Source: Nesterenkonia ebinurensis
GTDB lineage: Bacteria; Actinomycetota; Actinomycetes; Actinomycetales; Micrococcaceae
Direction: 5' to 3'
Assembly (NCBI RefSeq): GCF_008711175.1
Contig: NZ_VWNF01000049.1
Coordinates: forward strand, 62,001-126,000
Length of the DNA: 64,000 bases
The notes beneath the pieces are model-generated. The model saw only the letters and a list, made by a program, of their open reading frames with translations, had not been told where the DNA came from and did no database searches. Below are positions 37,790 through 46,009 of this stretch, piece by piece (the first letter of the stretch is position 1; each line of letters opens with the position of its first letter). A program made the position numbers and the translations under genes.

Positions 37790-38137
37790 TCATGCCACCA
37801 AGACACCTTCGACGAAATACTCGATGGCTCGGTAGACAGCCTTATCGGAACCAATGACCTTCTCGATTTTCTCCCCTCCCCAGTAGGAGTGCCAAGAAGC
37901 TCTGGTGATGCTCCTCTCGGTATCGAGGGTGGCCACGATCTCCACGTGCGGGCCTCCGGTGGTCAGCACGATGGAGACCTGGCGCTGGAGGACCACTTCA
38001 AGCGGTTCCTCGTGCAGCGAGTCCATAGGGTCCCGGCCCTCGTGGCTCTCTCCTGCATCCAGCGCGGTGAAGATCGCCTGGAAGGACTCTTCGTTGGCGC
38101 GGATTTGGTCAGCCAGCTTCTGCTGTAGCGATGGCAT
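37790..38137 (-). CDS. Hypothetical protein of phage/plasmid type
   Basis: A 115-residue protein starting MPSLQQKLADQIRANEESF at ATG 38137; GTG/ATG further upstream would add 13 residues. The central strand SIVLTTGGPHVEIVATLDTERSITRASWHSYWGGEKIEKVI, with an invariant-looking LTTGGPH, recalls small hypothetical proteins carried by actinobacterial phages and conjugative elements. No activity is known to me. It precedes the 61-residue gene, and the pair is closed by a terminator. Confidence 0.65.
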   Translation of the reverse strand: MPSLQQKLADQIRANEESFQAIFTALDAGESHEGRDPMDSLHEEPLEVVLQRQVSIVLTTGGPHVEIVATLDTERSITRASWHSYWGGEKIEKVIGSDKAVYRAIEYFVEGVLVA

Positions 38138-38230
38138 AGCGGGTTCCTCTCGGGTCGTGAACGCTTTCGTGCTCACTCCCCGGGCAGCGGTCTCCGCTGT
38201 CCAGCCCCAAAGGATCGATAGACTTGTGTG

Positions 38231-38956
38231 ATGGCAGAGTTTCAGGTTCCCAAGAACGATCCCTCACTGTCGTTGGAAGAAGTGTGGCCGCCATTCGGGC
38301 TGCGGATCGAATCGCCGCGACTAGTCCTGCGGCAAGTTCGGGAGACTGATTTCGCGGGCTTCCTGGCGGCAGCATCATCTGGTATCCGGAACACGGAGAA
38401 ATGCCCATTCCTCACACCGTGGGATGACAACCCACCGGAGGCGATGGCAAGGAACTCGCTGCCCTACATCTGGAGTCAGCGCGCCAAGATCGGCCCAGAC
38501 CACTGGTACCTCATGCTCGGAGTATTCTTGAAGAACGACGACCGCTCGGAGGGGCTTCTGATCGGGGTCCAGGACGTCAACGCCAGAAATTATCGGGTGA
38601 TGCGCACTGTGAATTCGGGCTCCTGGATGCGTCGCGATCACCAGGGGCAGGGTCTTGGTAAAGAGATGCGGGCCGCCATGCTGCTCTGGGCCTTTGACCA
38701 CTTCAATGCAGAATATGCACAGTCCGGCGCCAACTCGTGGAACAAGCCGTCACAAGGGGTCTCAGCGTCTTTGGGTTACCAAACCGTCGGACGGGCACGG
38801 CGGGTCGGTGCTTATGGTGATGAGGCCGAGGAGGGGCTGTACTTCCTGCTGTCTGCTGACGAGTTCAACCGCCCCGACTGGGACATAGAGGTTACCGGCA
38901 ACGAGCTTCTCAGGGACTTCATGCTTCTGACTAACCGGCACCTTCACTCGTCATGA
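38231..38956 (+). CDS. GNAT family N-acetyltransferase
   Basis: A 241-residue protein. It opens LRIESPRLVLRQVRETDFAGFLAAASSGI, the usual RimJ/RimL-type start, and the acetyl-CoA-binding motif A is RRDHQGQGLGKEMRAAMLLWAFDHF; motif B is SWNKPSQGVSASLGYQTVG. ATG 38231 is used (GTG 38228 is adjacent). Such enzymes are frequent cargo of actinobacterial mobile elements; the substrate is unknown. It is the last gene before direct repeat 2. Confidence 0.87.
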   Translation: MAEFQVPKNDPSLSLEEVWPPFGLRIESPRLVLRQVRETDFAGFLAAASSGIRNTEKCPFLTPWDDNPPEAMARNSLPYIWSQRAKIGPDHWYLMLGVFLKNDDRSEGLLIGVQDVNARNYRVMRTVNSGSWMRRDHQGQGLGKEMRAAMLLWAFDHFNAEYAQSGANSWNKPSQGVSASLGYQTVGRARRVGAYGDEAEEGLYFLLSADEFNRPDWDIEVTGNELLRDFMLLTNRHLHSS

Positions 38957-39155
38957 CACCGAGTATCGACGGAATCGAGGTCGCCCGACACGCCAGAGGT
39001 CCCGGCACTCACCTCCATGGGGCAAACGATGGGGCACCGACCATGTATCTAGACGAATCTCGACGTTGTTACTCGTTGGCCTGGACCTCTAGATCGTTGA
39101 TTTCATGCGGAGCGAGGTACTAGTTGTGTATCTCCATGTACGAGCGCGATGGGCA

Positions 39156-39251
39156 GTTCAAGTCCCCCTCGCGCACGAGTGTTAAGTGGCCTCTGACCTG
39201 GGGTTTTGTACTCCGGGTTGGGGCCATTTTCGTGCCATGTGCCGAGATATG
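39156..39251 (+). repeat. Attachment-site direct repeat 2
   Basis: This copy starts GTTCAAGTCCCCCTCGCGC and ends GTGCCGAGATATG, identical to 35054-35150 except for one C. It keeps only the 3' end of tRNA-Leu. It is followed at once by the 3' end of an integrase gene. Confidence 0.92.
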
Positions 39252-39253
39252 TG

Positions 39254-39373
39254 CTAAGCGTTCCCGAGATGGGCCGCGAAGCGGTCGGCTGTGGCCTTCT
39301 GCATCGTCGGGGTGACATGGCTGTAGGTGTTCATCGTGGTGGTGATGGTGGAGTGCCCGAGGCGGTCTGCCTG
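39254..39373 (-). pseudogene. Tyrosine recombinase (integrase) C-terminal remnant
   Basis: On the minus strand the frame reads DRLGHSTITTTMNTYSHV, then TPTMQKATADRFAAHLGNA and TAG at 39256-39254. RLGH-S is the conserved His box and NTYSHV holds the catalytic Tyr. Everything upstream of RLGH is gone; the frame meets TGA at 39376. The gene ends two bases from direct repeat 2, the normal position of int next to its att site. Confidence 0.88.
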
Positions 39374-39454
39374 TCATAGCGCTCCTGGTACACCTCGCGT
39401 GGGGTGACGTCGACTTGTCTCCCTAACCGTGAACCCTTTTGTATCATTTCTCAC

Positions 39455-39467
39455 TTAGATCATCTAA
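39455..39467 (+). promoter_or_regulatory. Perfect palindrome ahead of fic
   Basis: TTAGATCATCTAA is a perfect 13-base palindrome 34 bases before the fic ATG, in an AT-rich patch (39436-39480) unlike its surroundings. TTGTAT (39439-39444) could serve as a -35. It may be an operator used by the HTH domain of the Fic protein itself. Confidence 0.5.
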
Positions 39468-39500
39468 AGTAGAAATATCGACTGCGGAAGGGAGGTTGTG

Positions 39501-40811
39501 ATGGGTGAGTCTGTCGAGCGTCTGTGGCATCCCGAGGAGGCGAGCGGCCTGAGCCGCAAGGATCGTGCTCCTGGTCGTTATCTGGCCTACGTGCCCGACG
39601 AGCTGGGCGGCAGGCTCCCGTCGCTCGGTGCCGAGGCGCAGGGCGCGGCGGAGGATGCGTTGGCGGTGCTTGCCCGCGCGGATGAGCGGATCGGGGTACG
39701 TGGTCGGTATCTGAACCATCTGCTGATTCGGTCGGAGTCCATCTCGTCGTCGTGGATTGAGGGCAACCGGGTCACTCCGAAGCGCCTGGCGATCGCGGAG
39801 CTGCTGCATCAGGGGCCGCGCCAGGCTTTGGACGTCGTGGCGAATGTGCGGGCCACGGAGGCGGCCATCGCCGAGTTGGCCGACCACAGGCGTGACATCA
39901 CGGCCGACGACATCGTGGATCTCCAGCACGTGATCGAGCCGCGTTTGGAACGCGGGCTGCGGCAGGAGCAGAACTGGGTCGGCGGGCCCGGTTGGTCGCC
40001 GCTGCGGGCGGCGTTCGTGCCGCCGCCGGAAACCGAGGTGCCCCGCCTCGTGGCCGACCTCGCCCGTTTCGTCACCGAGACGGGCGGGAATCCGGTCGTG
40101 CGGACCGCGATCGCGCACGCACAATTCGAGACCATCCACCCGTTCATCGACGGCAACGGCCGCACCGGGCGCGCGCTCATCCACACGATCCTGCGCCGCG
40201 CCGACGCACTACGGAACGCACTCATCCCGATCAGCGCCGTCTTCGCCGGAGACACCGATGCCTATATCGCCGGACTCACCGGCTATCGTGCCGATCCGCC
40301 TGCGCTTGATGAGTGGGTGATTGGCTTCGCGCAGGCGGCGGAGAAGGCCGCGGGGAACGCGGTGAGGCTGGCGGAGGACATCGCTGTGCTCGACCGCGAG
40401 GTGTACGACCGGTTTATCGCTTTCCGCCGTGACCGTGGCCTGAACCCGGCAGTGCCCCGACGGGATGCCGTTGTGCTGCGAATCCTCGACACGCTCGCCT
40501 CGGACCCGGTGCTCACCGCCGAGTCCGTCAGCACGCGCCTATCCGTCTCGCCTGCGGCGGTGCATCGGGCGCTGACTGAACTGGCTGAGGCGGGCATCCT
40601 CGGTCGCACGAAGGATCAGCGAGGTCGGCTGGTGTGTTGGACCGCCGACCGTCACCTCGCGCTCGTCGCGCTCACCGAGCGCAGCAACCGCGTCGGCGGC
40701 GAGGACACCCGGGGTCGTAAACCGCGGCTCGGACCTGCGCTACCCGAGGTGAGTCAGTTGGGCGTGCGACGCTCGTCGTCCACCACACGAGGTAACTCTC
40801 CTGGCCTGTAA
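39501..40811 (+). CDS. Fic family protein (AMPylator) with C-terminal winged helix
   Basis: A 436-residue protein starting MGESVERLWHPEEASGLS at ATG 39501, with GGGAGG at 39490-39495. An N-terminal helical domain holds the inhibitory motif SSSWIEGNR (S-x3-E-G), which makes it class II and self-inhibited. The Fic core has HPFIDGNGRTGRALIH, the full HPFx(D/E)GNGRxxR active site (residues about 213-224). Residues about 330-400 are a winged HTH (VSPAAVHRALTELAEAGILGRTKDQRG). It transfers AMP or another nucleotide group to target proteins. It lies beyond direct repeat 2 and looks like cargo of a second element. Confidence 0.9.
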   Translation: MGESVERLWHPEEASGLSRKDRAPGRYLAYVPDELGGRLPSLGAEAQGAAEDALAVLARADERIGVRGRYLNHLLIRSESISSSWIEGNRVTPKRLAIAELLHQGPRQALDVVANVRATEAAIAELADHRRDITADDIVDLQHVIEPRLERGLRQEQNWVGGPGWSPLRAAFVPPPETEVPRLVADLARFVTETGGNPVVRTAIAHAQFETIHPFIDGNGRTGRALIHTILRRADALRNALIPISAVFAGDTDAYIAGLTGYRADPPALDEWVIGFAQAAEKAAGNAVRLAEDIAVLDREVYDRFIAFRRDRGLNPAVPRRDAVVLRILDTLASDPVLTAESVSTRLSVSPAAVHRALTELAEAGILGRTKDQRGRLVCWTADRHLALVALTERSNRVGGEDTRGRKPRLGPALPEVSQLGVRRSSSTTRGNSPGL

Positions 40812-40824
40812 GTCGACGAGGCCG

Positions 40825-41080
40825 ATGGTCGACTACTGGAACCATAACACCGCGTACCACGCGGAAATGCTCGCGGCTGTGCCACTGCGAGGTGGGGATG
40901 TGCTCGACATCGGCTGCGGGGAGGGCCCCGGGTAGAGAAGCTTGCAACGAAAGCCACGGGAGTGATCGGCGTCGATCCTGATCCGCAGACGATCGCCCGA
41001 GCGCAACGACGTCTCACCGAGACACCGAACGCCCTGGTCGCCCTCGGCTCATTCCTCACAGCGCCGGAACTGGACGGGCG
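40825..41080 (+). pseudogene. SAM-dependent methyltransferase fragment
   Basis: ATG 40825 reads VDYWNHNTAYHAEMLAAVPLRGGDVLDIGCGEGPG, including the SAM-binding motif DIGCGEG, then TAG at 40933. Similarity resumes in another frame (EKLATKATGVIGVDPDPQTIARAQRRL), so a frameshift lies at about 40930. It then fades after about 41080, before the core gene plsC. Truncated and inactive. Confidence 0.78.
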
Positions 41081-41257
41081 ACATAGGCGTGTTTTTCTTG
41101 GTGGTGCGGGTTTGGCCGGTCCTGTTGTCGCTGTGGGTGCGCCTTGCTGCTGCACCAGCCCTGGGGTACTGCTTGGGTTATAGGGGGTGATAGGTCATAA
41201 ACGTGGTGCTGGGCCGGGCGTGTCATACCCGGCCCGCCTGATGGGGGCGGCGTCGTG

Positions 41258-41995
41258 CTACTTCTGCTCGCGCTTCTGGGCTTCCAGCTTCTGCTTGGCC
41301 ACCGAGGCGTAGACATCTACATACTCCTGCCCGGAGAGCCGCATGATCTGGCTCATGATCTGGTCGGTGACCGCGCGCTGGGCAAACCTATCGCCCACAT
41401 TGCCGTAGTAGCCCTCAAAGTGCAGCGGTTCGCCGATGATCAGCCCCACCCGGTGGATGCGCGGGATGTTCCGGTCAATAGGCTGGACCTTATCCGTGCC
41501 GATCAGCGCCATCGGGATCACCGGGACCTGGGCGCGCAGGGCCAGCTGCGCCACCCCCAGCTTGCCGCGATAGAGCCTGCCATCGGGGGAGCGGGTGCCT
41601 TCGGGGTAGATGCCCAGCAGATCACCGTTGCCCAGGGCGGCAGCCCCGTTGTCCAAGGAGTTCTGGCTGGCCGCCCCGCCAGAACGGTCCATCGGGATCT
41701 GCCCGGTGATGTCGAAGAACCAGCGGCTCCACAGCCCGGAGACGCCCTTGCGCTTCCAATAGTCGTTCTTGGCCAGGAATCGGACCGGACGCGGGATAGC
41801 CACCGGGATGAACACCGAATCGGAGAAGGACAGGTGGTTGCAGGCCAGGATCGCCGCACCCTCAGCCGGCACATTGTCCAATCCCTTGACCCAGGGCCGG
41901 AAGATGGTGTTGACCGCCGGTCCCACCAGGAAGCGCTTGGCATTGTTGTAGAACAGCAGAGAGCCCACGTGCAGTCTCTTCCTCTCGGCCGGCAT
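41258..41995 (-). CDS. plsC: 1-acyl-sn-glycerol-3-phosphate acyltransferase
   Basis: A 245-residue membrane-associated enzyme that acylates lysophosphatidic acid in phospholipid synthesis. The PlsC motifs are NHLSFSD (NHx4D), GQIPMDRSGG, YPEGTRSPDGRLYRGKLG and VPVIPMALIGTD, in order. Its start is ATG 41995 or nearby. It marks the return of the core genome after the tRNA-Leu elements and heads away from a small membrane-protein gene. Confidence 0.92.
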   Translation of the reverse strand: MPAERKRLHVGSLLFYNNAKRFLVGPAVNTIFRPWVKGLDNVPAEGAAILACNHLSFSDSVFIPVAIPRPVRFLAKNDYWKRKGVSGLWSRWFFDITGQIPMDRSGGAASQNSLDNGAAALGNGDLLGIYPEGTRSPDGRLYRGKLGVAQLALRAQVPVIPMALIGTDKVQPIDRNIPRIHRVGLIIGEPLHFEGYYGNVGDRFAQRAVTDQIMSQIMRLSGQEYVDVYASVAKQKLEAQKREQK

Positions 41996-42054
41996 TGAGG
42001 TCTCGGTCGGTGAACCGCTACTACTCTAAGCGCTTGAACCGATACTCTGGTGCC

Positions 42055-42435
42055 ATGCACAAGCGACCTGATGGTGACTCCTACTACCGGCGCCGGACCT
42101 CCCGGCCCCAGCCCGGGCGCCCGGTCCCCAAGAACCTCGGCGCCCGCGGCCCACGTGACTACACTCCCGCGGAGCCGGAGGATGACTTCCGCCCGCCGAA
42201 CCCTAAGAGCCCGGTGGCCGGGGCCAAGCCCGGAGTAGTCATCGGGGCGGTGCTGATGATCCTCGGCATCCTCGCGCTGATCCTCTACCCGTTCCTGGGC
42301 GGTTTCCTGCCCGCTACCTTCCAGTCCGGCTGGACTGTGGCCGCACTGCTCGGGATGGCGATCTTCGGGCTGGTGGTGCTGTTTATGCAGATGCCCTCCA
42401 AACGCTCAGGAAGCGACGACGGCGCACGGCTCTGA
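42055..42435 (+). CDS. Small two-helix membrane protein
   Basis: A 126-residue protein starting at ATG 42055. Residues 1-60 are hydrophilic and rich in Arg and Pro (SYYRRRTSRPQPGRPVPKN); residues 62-85 (PGVVIGAVLMILGILALILYPFLGG) and 92-115 (GWTVAALLGMAIFGLVVLFMQM) are membrane helices; a short basic/acidic tail follows. It is probably a conserved actinobacterial protein of unknown function. It is divergent from plsC. The 232-base gap that follows has CATATACT (42613-42620) as a possible -10 for the ligase gene. Confidence 0.75.
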   Translation: MHKRPDGDSYYRRRTSRPQPGRPVPKNLGARGPRDYTPAEPEDDFRPPNPKSPVAGAKPGVVIGAVLMILGILALILYPFLGGFLPATFQSGWTVAALLGMAIFGLVVLFMQMPSKRSGSDDGARL

Positions 42436-42667
42436 GCTGGTACCGGGCCGCAGTCCATACCCCGGCCCTCTCGGCGAGCTTACGCTGGCCATCACGACGA
42501 AGTCGGCGAATCGCTGCGCTTGCGGCTCATCGGCTGAGCTGAACTGCAGAGGTTGTAGTCGCTGCAGCGCTTCGCTGGTAGCTCATAGGTGCTGCTAGTG
42601 TGTCCTCCAACACATATACTGGCCAGTAAGTCTATGAGCCCGGCACATCCCCTGGGAGGAGAAGCGC

Positions 42668-44497
42668 GTGAAAGAATATGCCATACCCGCCGCAGTAGAG
42701 GTTGAGCAGGACCTCAACATCACCGATCTGCTGGAGCGACAGGTTGCTGAGAATCCCGGTAACGCTCTCTTCGGCCGTCAACTGACCCCGGGTGAGTGGA
42801 CTGATGTGACGGCAGCTGAGTTCCGCGACGACGTCGTCACCCTGGCCAAGGGCCTGATCGCCAAGGGGATCGAGCCCGGGGAGAAAGTGGCCATCATGGC
42901 CGCCACCCGGTATGAGTGGACACTGCTGGACTTCGCCATCTGGTACGCCGGAGCGGTCACCGTGCCGATCTACGAGACCTCCTCACCCTCCCAGATCGCC
43001 TGGATCGTGCAGGACTCCGATGTCAAACTGGTCTTCACTGAGACCGACTCGCACGCCAAAGCAGTGGACCGAGCCATCATCCAGGAGAAGCTGGAATCGG
43101 TCAAAGAACTGCTCACCATTGAGGGCGAGGACCTCGACGAGCTGCGCAGCGCCGGCAAGGACATCCCCGAGGAGGAGCTGGAGTCCCGCCGTTCGGCAGC
43201 AAACCTCGAGGACCTGGCCACCATCATCTACACCTCGGGCACCACCGGTAAGCCCAAGGGCTGCGAGCTGACCCACGGCAACTTCGCGGAGCTCAGCCTC
43301 AACGCCCTGGCCTCCCTCAAGGAGGCCATCAACATCAACGCCTCCACCGTGCTGTTCATCCCGCTGGCCCATGTCTTCGCGCGGTTCATCTCAGTGATCT
43401 GCGTAGCAGCCGGCGCCCGGGTCGGCCATACCTCTGACATCAAAGAGCTGGTGGACGACCTCGGCACCTTCCAGCCCACCTTCCTGCTGGCCGTGCCCCG
43501 CGTGTTCGAGAAGATCTACAACGCGGCGATGATGAAGGCCGATGCAGACGGCAAGGGCAGCATCTTCCAGAAAGCCGCCCAGACTGCCATTGACTACGCC
43601 AAAGCAACCCAGGACGGCAAGCCCGGTCTGGGGCTCAAGCTCAAGCACGGACTCTTCGACAAGCTCGTCTACTCCAAGCTGCGCGCCCGGATGGGCGGCC
43701 AGGTGCAGTACGCAGTCTCCGGGGGCTCACCTCTCGGGGCGCGGCTGGGCTTCTTCTTCAAAGGCATCGGCCTGCACGTGATGGAGGGCTACGGCCTCAC
43801 CGAGACCACCGCTCCGCTGACGGTCAACACCCCCAGCGCCACCAAGATCGGCTCAGTGGGCCAGCCGCTGCCCGGCCACGCCGTGCGGATCGACGAGTCC
43901 GGCGAGATCCTGGGCAAGGGCATCTGCGTATTCCGCGGCTACCGCAACCGTCCGGATGCCGATGAGGAGTCCTTCATGGAGGACGGCTGGTTCCGCACCG
44001 GCGATATCGGCTCCCTGGACTCCGAGGGCTTCCTGACCATCACCGGCCGAAAGAAGGAGATCCTGGTCACTGCCGCAGGCAAGAACGTAGCACCAGCCCA
44101 GCTGGAGGACCAGATCCGGGCCGATGCCATCGTCTCCCAGGCCGTGGTGGTCGGCGACGGCCGGCCCTTCGTGGCAGCACTGATCACCTTGGACGCCGAG
44201 ACCCTCCCAGCATGGTTGGAGTCCCACGGCATCAAGCCCGATACCCCGGTCAGCGAGCTGATCGAGGACCAGAAGATCATCGACCACGTCCAGTCTGTGG
44301 TGGACAAGGCCAATGAGTCGGTCTCCAAGGCAGAATCAATCCGGGAGTTCAAACTGCTGGAGAGTGACTTCACCATCGAATCCGGGCATCTGACCCCCTC
44401 CATGAAGATTCGCCGCGCCGACATCATGAAGGACTACGCAGAGGCTGTGGACTCGCTCTACGCGGAAGCCGCAGAGGCCCGCGCAACCCAGGCCTGA
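42668..44497 (+). CDS. fadD15: Long-chain fatty-acid--CoA ligase (FadD15-type)
   Basis: A 609-residue AMP-forming acyl-CoA synthetase. P-loop motif IIYTSGTTGKPKGCELTHGN, the YGLTETTAP motif, the hinge WFRTGDIGSLDSEGFLTITGRKKEILVTAAGKNVAP and the late lysine region (LTPSMKIRRADIMKDY) are all present. It is the actinobacterial FadD15 type, whose M. tuberculosis relative is near plsC and aroG as here. The start is GTG 42668 with GGGAGGAG at 42654-42661. It activates fatty acids for lipid synthesis or degradation. Confidence 0.93.
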   Translation: MKEYAIPAAVEVEQDLNITDLLERQVAENPGNALFGRQLTPGEWTDVTAAEFRDDVVTLAKGLIAKGIEPGEKVAIMAATRYEWTLLDFAIWYAGAVTVPIYETSSPSQIAWIVQDSDVKLVFTETDSHAKAVDRAIIQEKLESVKELLTIEGEDLDELRSAGKDIPEEELESRRSAANLEDLATIIYTSGTTGKPKGCELTHGNFAELSLNALASLKEAININASTVLFIPLAHVFARFISVICVAAGARVGHTSDIKELVDDLGTFQPTFLLAVPRVFEKIYNAAMMKADADGKGSIFQKAAQTAIDYAKATQDGKPGLGLKLKHGLFDKLVYSKLRARMGGQVQYAVSGGSPLGARLGFFFKGIGLHVMEGYGLTETTAPLTVNTPSATKIGSVGQPLPGHAVRIDESGEILGKGICVFRGYRNRPDADEESFMEDGWFRTGDIGSLDSEGFLTITGRKKEILVTAAGKNVAPAQLEDQIRADAIVSQAVVVGDGRPFVAALITLDAETLPAWLESHGIKPDTPVSELIEDQKIIDHVQSVVDKANESVSKAESIREFKLLESDFTIESGHLTPSMKIRRADIMKDYAEAVDSLYAEAAEARATQA

Positions 44498-44578
44498 CAG
44501 GTGCTCCGGACGGCGGTTTCCACCATGTGGACCGCTGTCCTGGCACATTAGGCGGGCTGCAACCTCCACCATTACCCT

Positions 44579-45991
44579 ATGGGGGTGACTGTTGCAGAAG
44601 AGCCCCGCGTCGAGACCCCGCTGACAGCCCCCGGTGAGATCGTTCACACCGGTGCTGCCGAGTATCCGGGTCTTGACCGCTGGCGCGACCTTCCGCTGAA
44701 GCAGCAGCCGCATTGGCAGGATCATCCTGACTTCGACTCCGCCTACGCCAAGCTCTCCGCCAACCCGCCGCTGGTCTTCGCCGGTGAGGTGGACAAGCTC
44801 AAGCGGCGGCTTGCCAAGGTGGCCCAGGGCGAAGCCTTCCTGCTCCAGGGCGGGGACTGCGCTGAGACCTTCAGCGATATCACCGCAGACAAGATCAGCG
44901 CCAAGGTCAAAACCCTGCTGCAGATGGCAGTCGTACTCACCTACGGTGCCGCTCTGCCAGTGGTGAAAATGGGCCGAATGGCCGGCCAGTACGCCAAACC
45001 GCGCAGCTCAGACTCAGAGACCCGCGGCGAGGTGACCCTGCCCAGCTTCCGCGGCGAGATTGTCAACGGCTTCGACTTCACCGCGGAATCGCGGCTGCCC
45101 GACCCCAAACGCATGGTGGAGGCCTACCACAAAGCGGCCTCCACACTGAACCTGATCCGCGCCTTCACCGAGGGCGGCTTCGCCGATCTGCGTGCCGTCC
45201 AGCAGTGGAACAAAGGGTTCATGGAGAACCCCGCCCACGCCAAGTATGAGCGCATCGCCGGAGAGATCGACCGCGCGGTGCGGTTCATGAGCGCCTGCGG
45301 GGTGGAGTTCGAGGGGCTCAAGCGCACCGAGTTCTACTCCGCCCATGAGGCCCTGCTGCTGGACTATGAACGCGCCCTGACCCGCATTGACTCCCGCACC
45401 GGCAAGCCCTACGTGACATCCGGTCACTTCGTGTGGATCGGTGAGCGGACCCGCGACCTGGACGGTGCCCATGTGGACTACCTTTCCCGGGTGCGCAACC
45501 CGATCGGCGTGAAGCTGGGGCCCTCCACCACCCCGGAGACCGTGCTGGCGCTGATCGAGAAGCTCGACCCCACCCGTGAGCCCGGTCGACTGACCTTCAT
45601 CACCCGGATGGGAGCGGCGAATATCCGCCAGAAACTGCCGCCCCTGGTGGAAGCAGTGCGCGATGCGCAAGCCAAGGTGGTCTGGGTGACTGACCCGATG
45701 CACGGCAACACCATCACCGCCAAGAACGGGTACAAGACCCGCAGATTCGATGACGTGATGGACGAGGTCCGCGGATTCTTCCAGGTCCACCAGGCCGCCG
45801 GCACCTACCCCGGCGGGCTGCACGTGGAGATGACCGGCGATGATGTGGCCGAATGCCTCGGCGGCTCCGATGTGATCGACGAGTCAGCCTTCAACTCCCG
45901 TTACGAGTCCCTGGTGGACCCGCGACTGAACCATAAGCAGTCCCTGGAGATGGCCTTCCTGGTGGCTGAGGCCCTCACCCAGGTCAAATAG
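44579..45991 (+). CDS. aroG: Class II 3-deoxy-7-phosphoheptulonate synthase
   Basis: A 470-residue plant-type (class II) DAHP synthase, which joins PEP and erythrose 4-phosphate as the first step of chorismate synthesis. Motifs: LQGGDCAETF (metal-binding Cys), KMGRMAGQYAKPRSSD, GHFVWIGERTRDLDGAHVDYLSRVRNPIGVKLGP, FITRMGAANIRQKLP, WVTDPMHGNTI and GGLHVEMTGDDVAECLGG. Full length. Start ATG 44579 (GTG 44585 is also possible); no strong ribosome site. Convergent with pknL, 18 bases apart. Confidence 0.94.
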   Translation: MGVTVAEEPRVETPLTAPGEIVHTGAAEYPGLDRWRDLPLKQQPHWQDHPDFDSAYAKLSANPPLVFAGEVDKLKRRLAKVAQGEAFLLQGGDCAETFSDITADKISAKVKTLLQMAVVLTYGAALPVVKMGRMAGQYAKPRSSDSETRGEVTLPSFRGEIVNGFDFTAESRLPDPKRMVEAYHKAASTLNLIRAFTEGGFADLRAVQQWNKGFMENPAHAKYERIAGEIDRAVRFMSACGVEFEGLKRTEFYSAHEALLLDYERALTRIDSRTGKPYVTSGHFVWIGERTRDLDGAHVDYLSRVRNPIGVKLGPSTTPETVLALIEKLDPTREPGRLTFITRMGAANIRQKLPPLVEAVRDAQAKVVWVTDPMHGNTITAKNGYKTRRFDDVMDEVRGFFQVHQAAGTYPGGLHVEMTGDDVAECLGGSDVIDESAFNSRYESLVDPRLNHKQSLEMAFLVAEALTQVK

Positions 45992-46009
45992 CCCAGGTGA
46001 GCTGCCGGC

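Noticed and set aside
42436-42667. Gap before the fatty-acid ligase examined for a small RNA or repeat
   Set aside because: Short GC-rich hairpins are present but none matches families A-C or a known RNA; only a possible -10 (TATACT) is noted.
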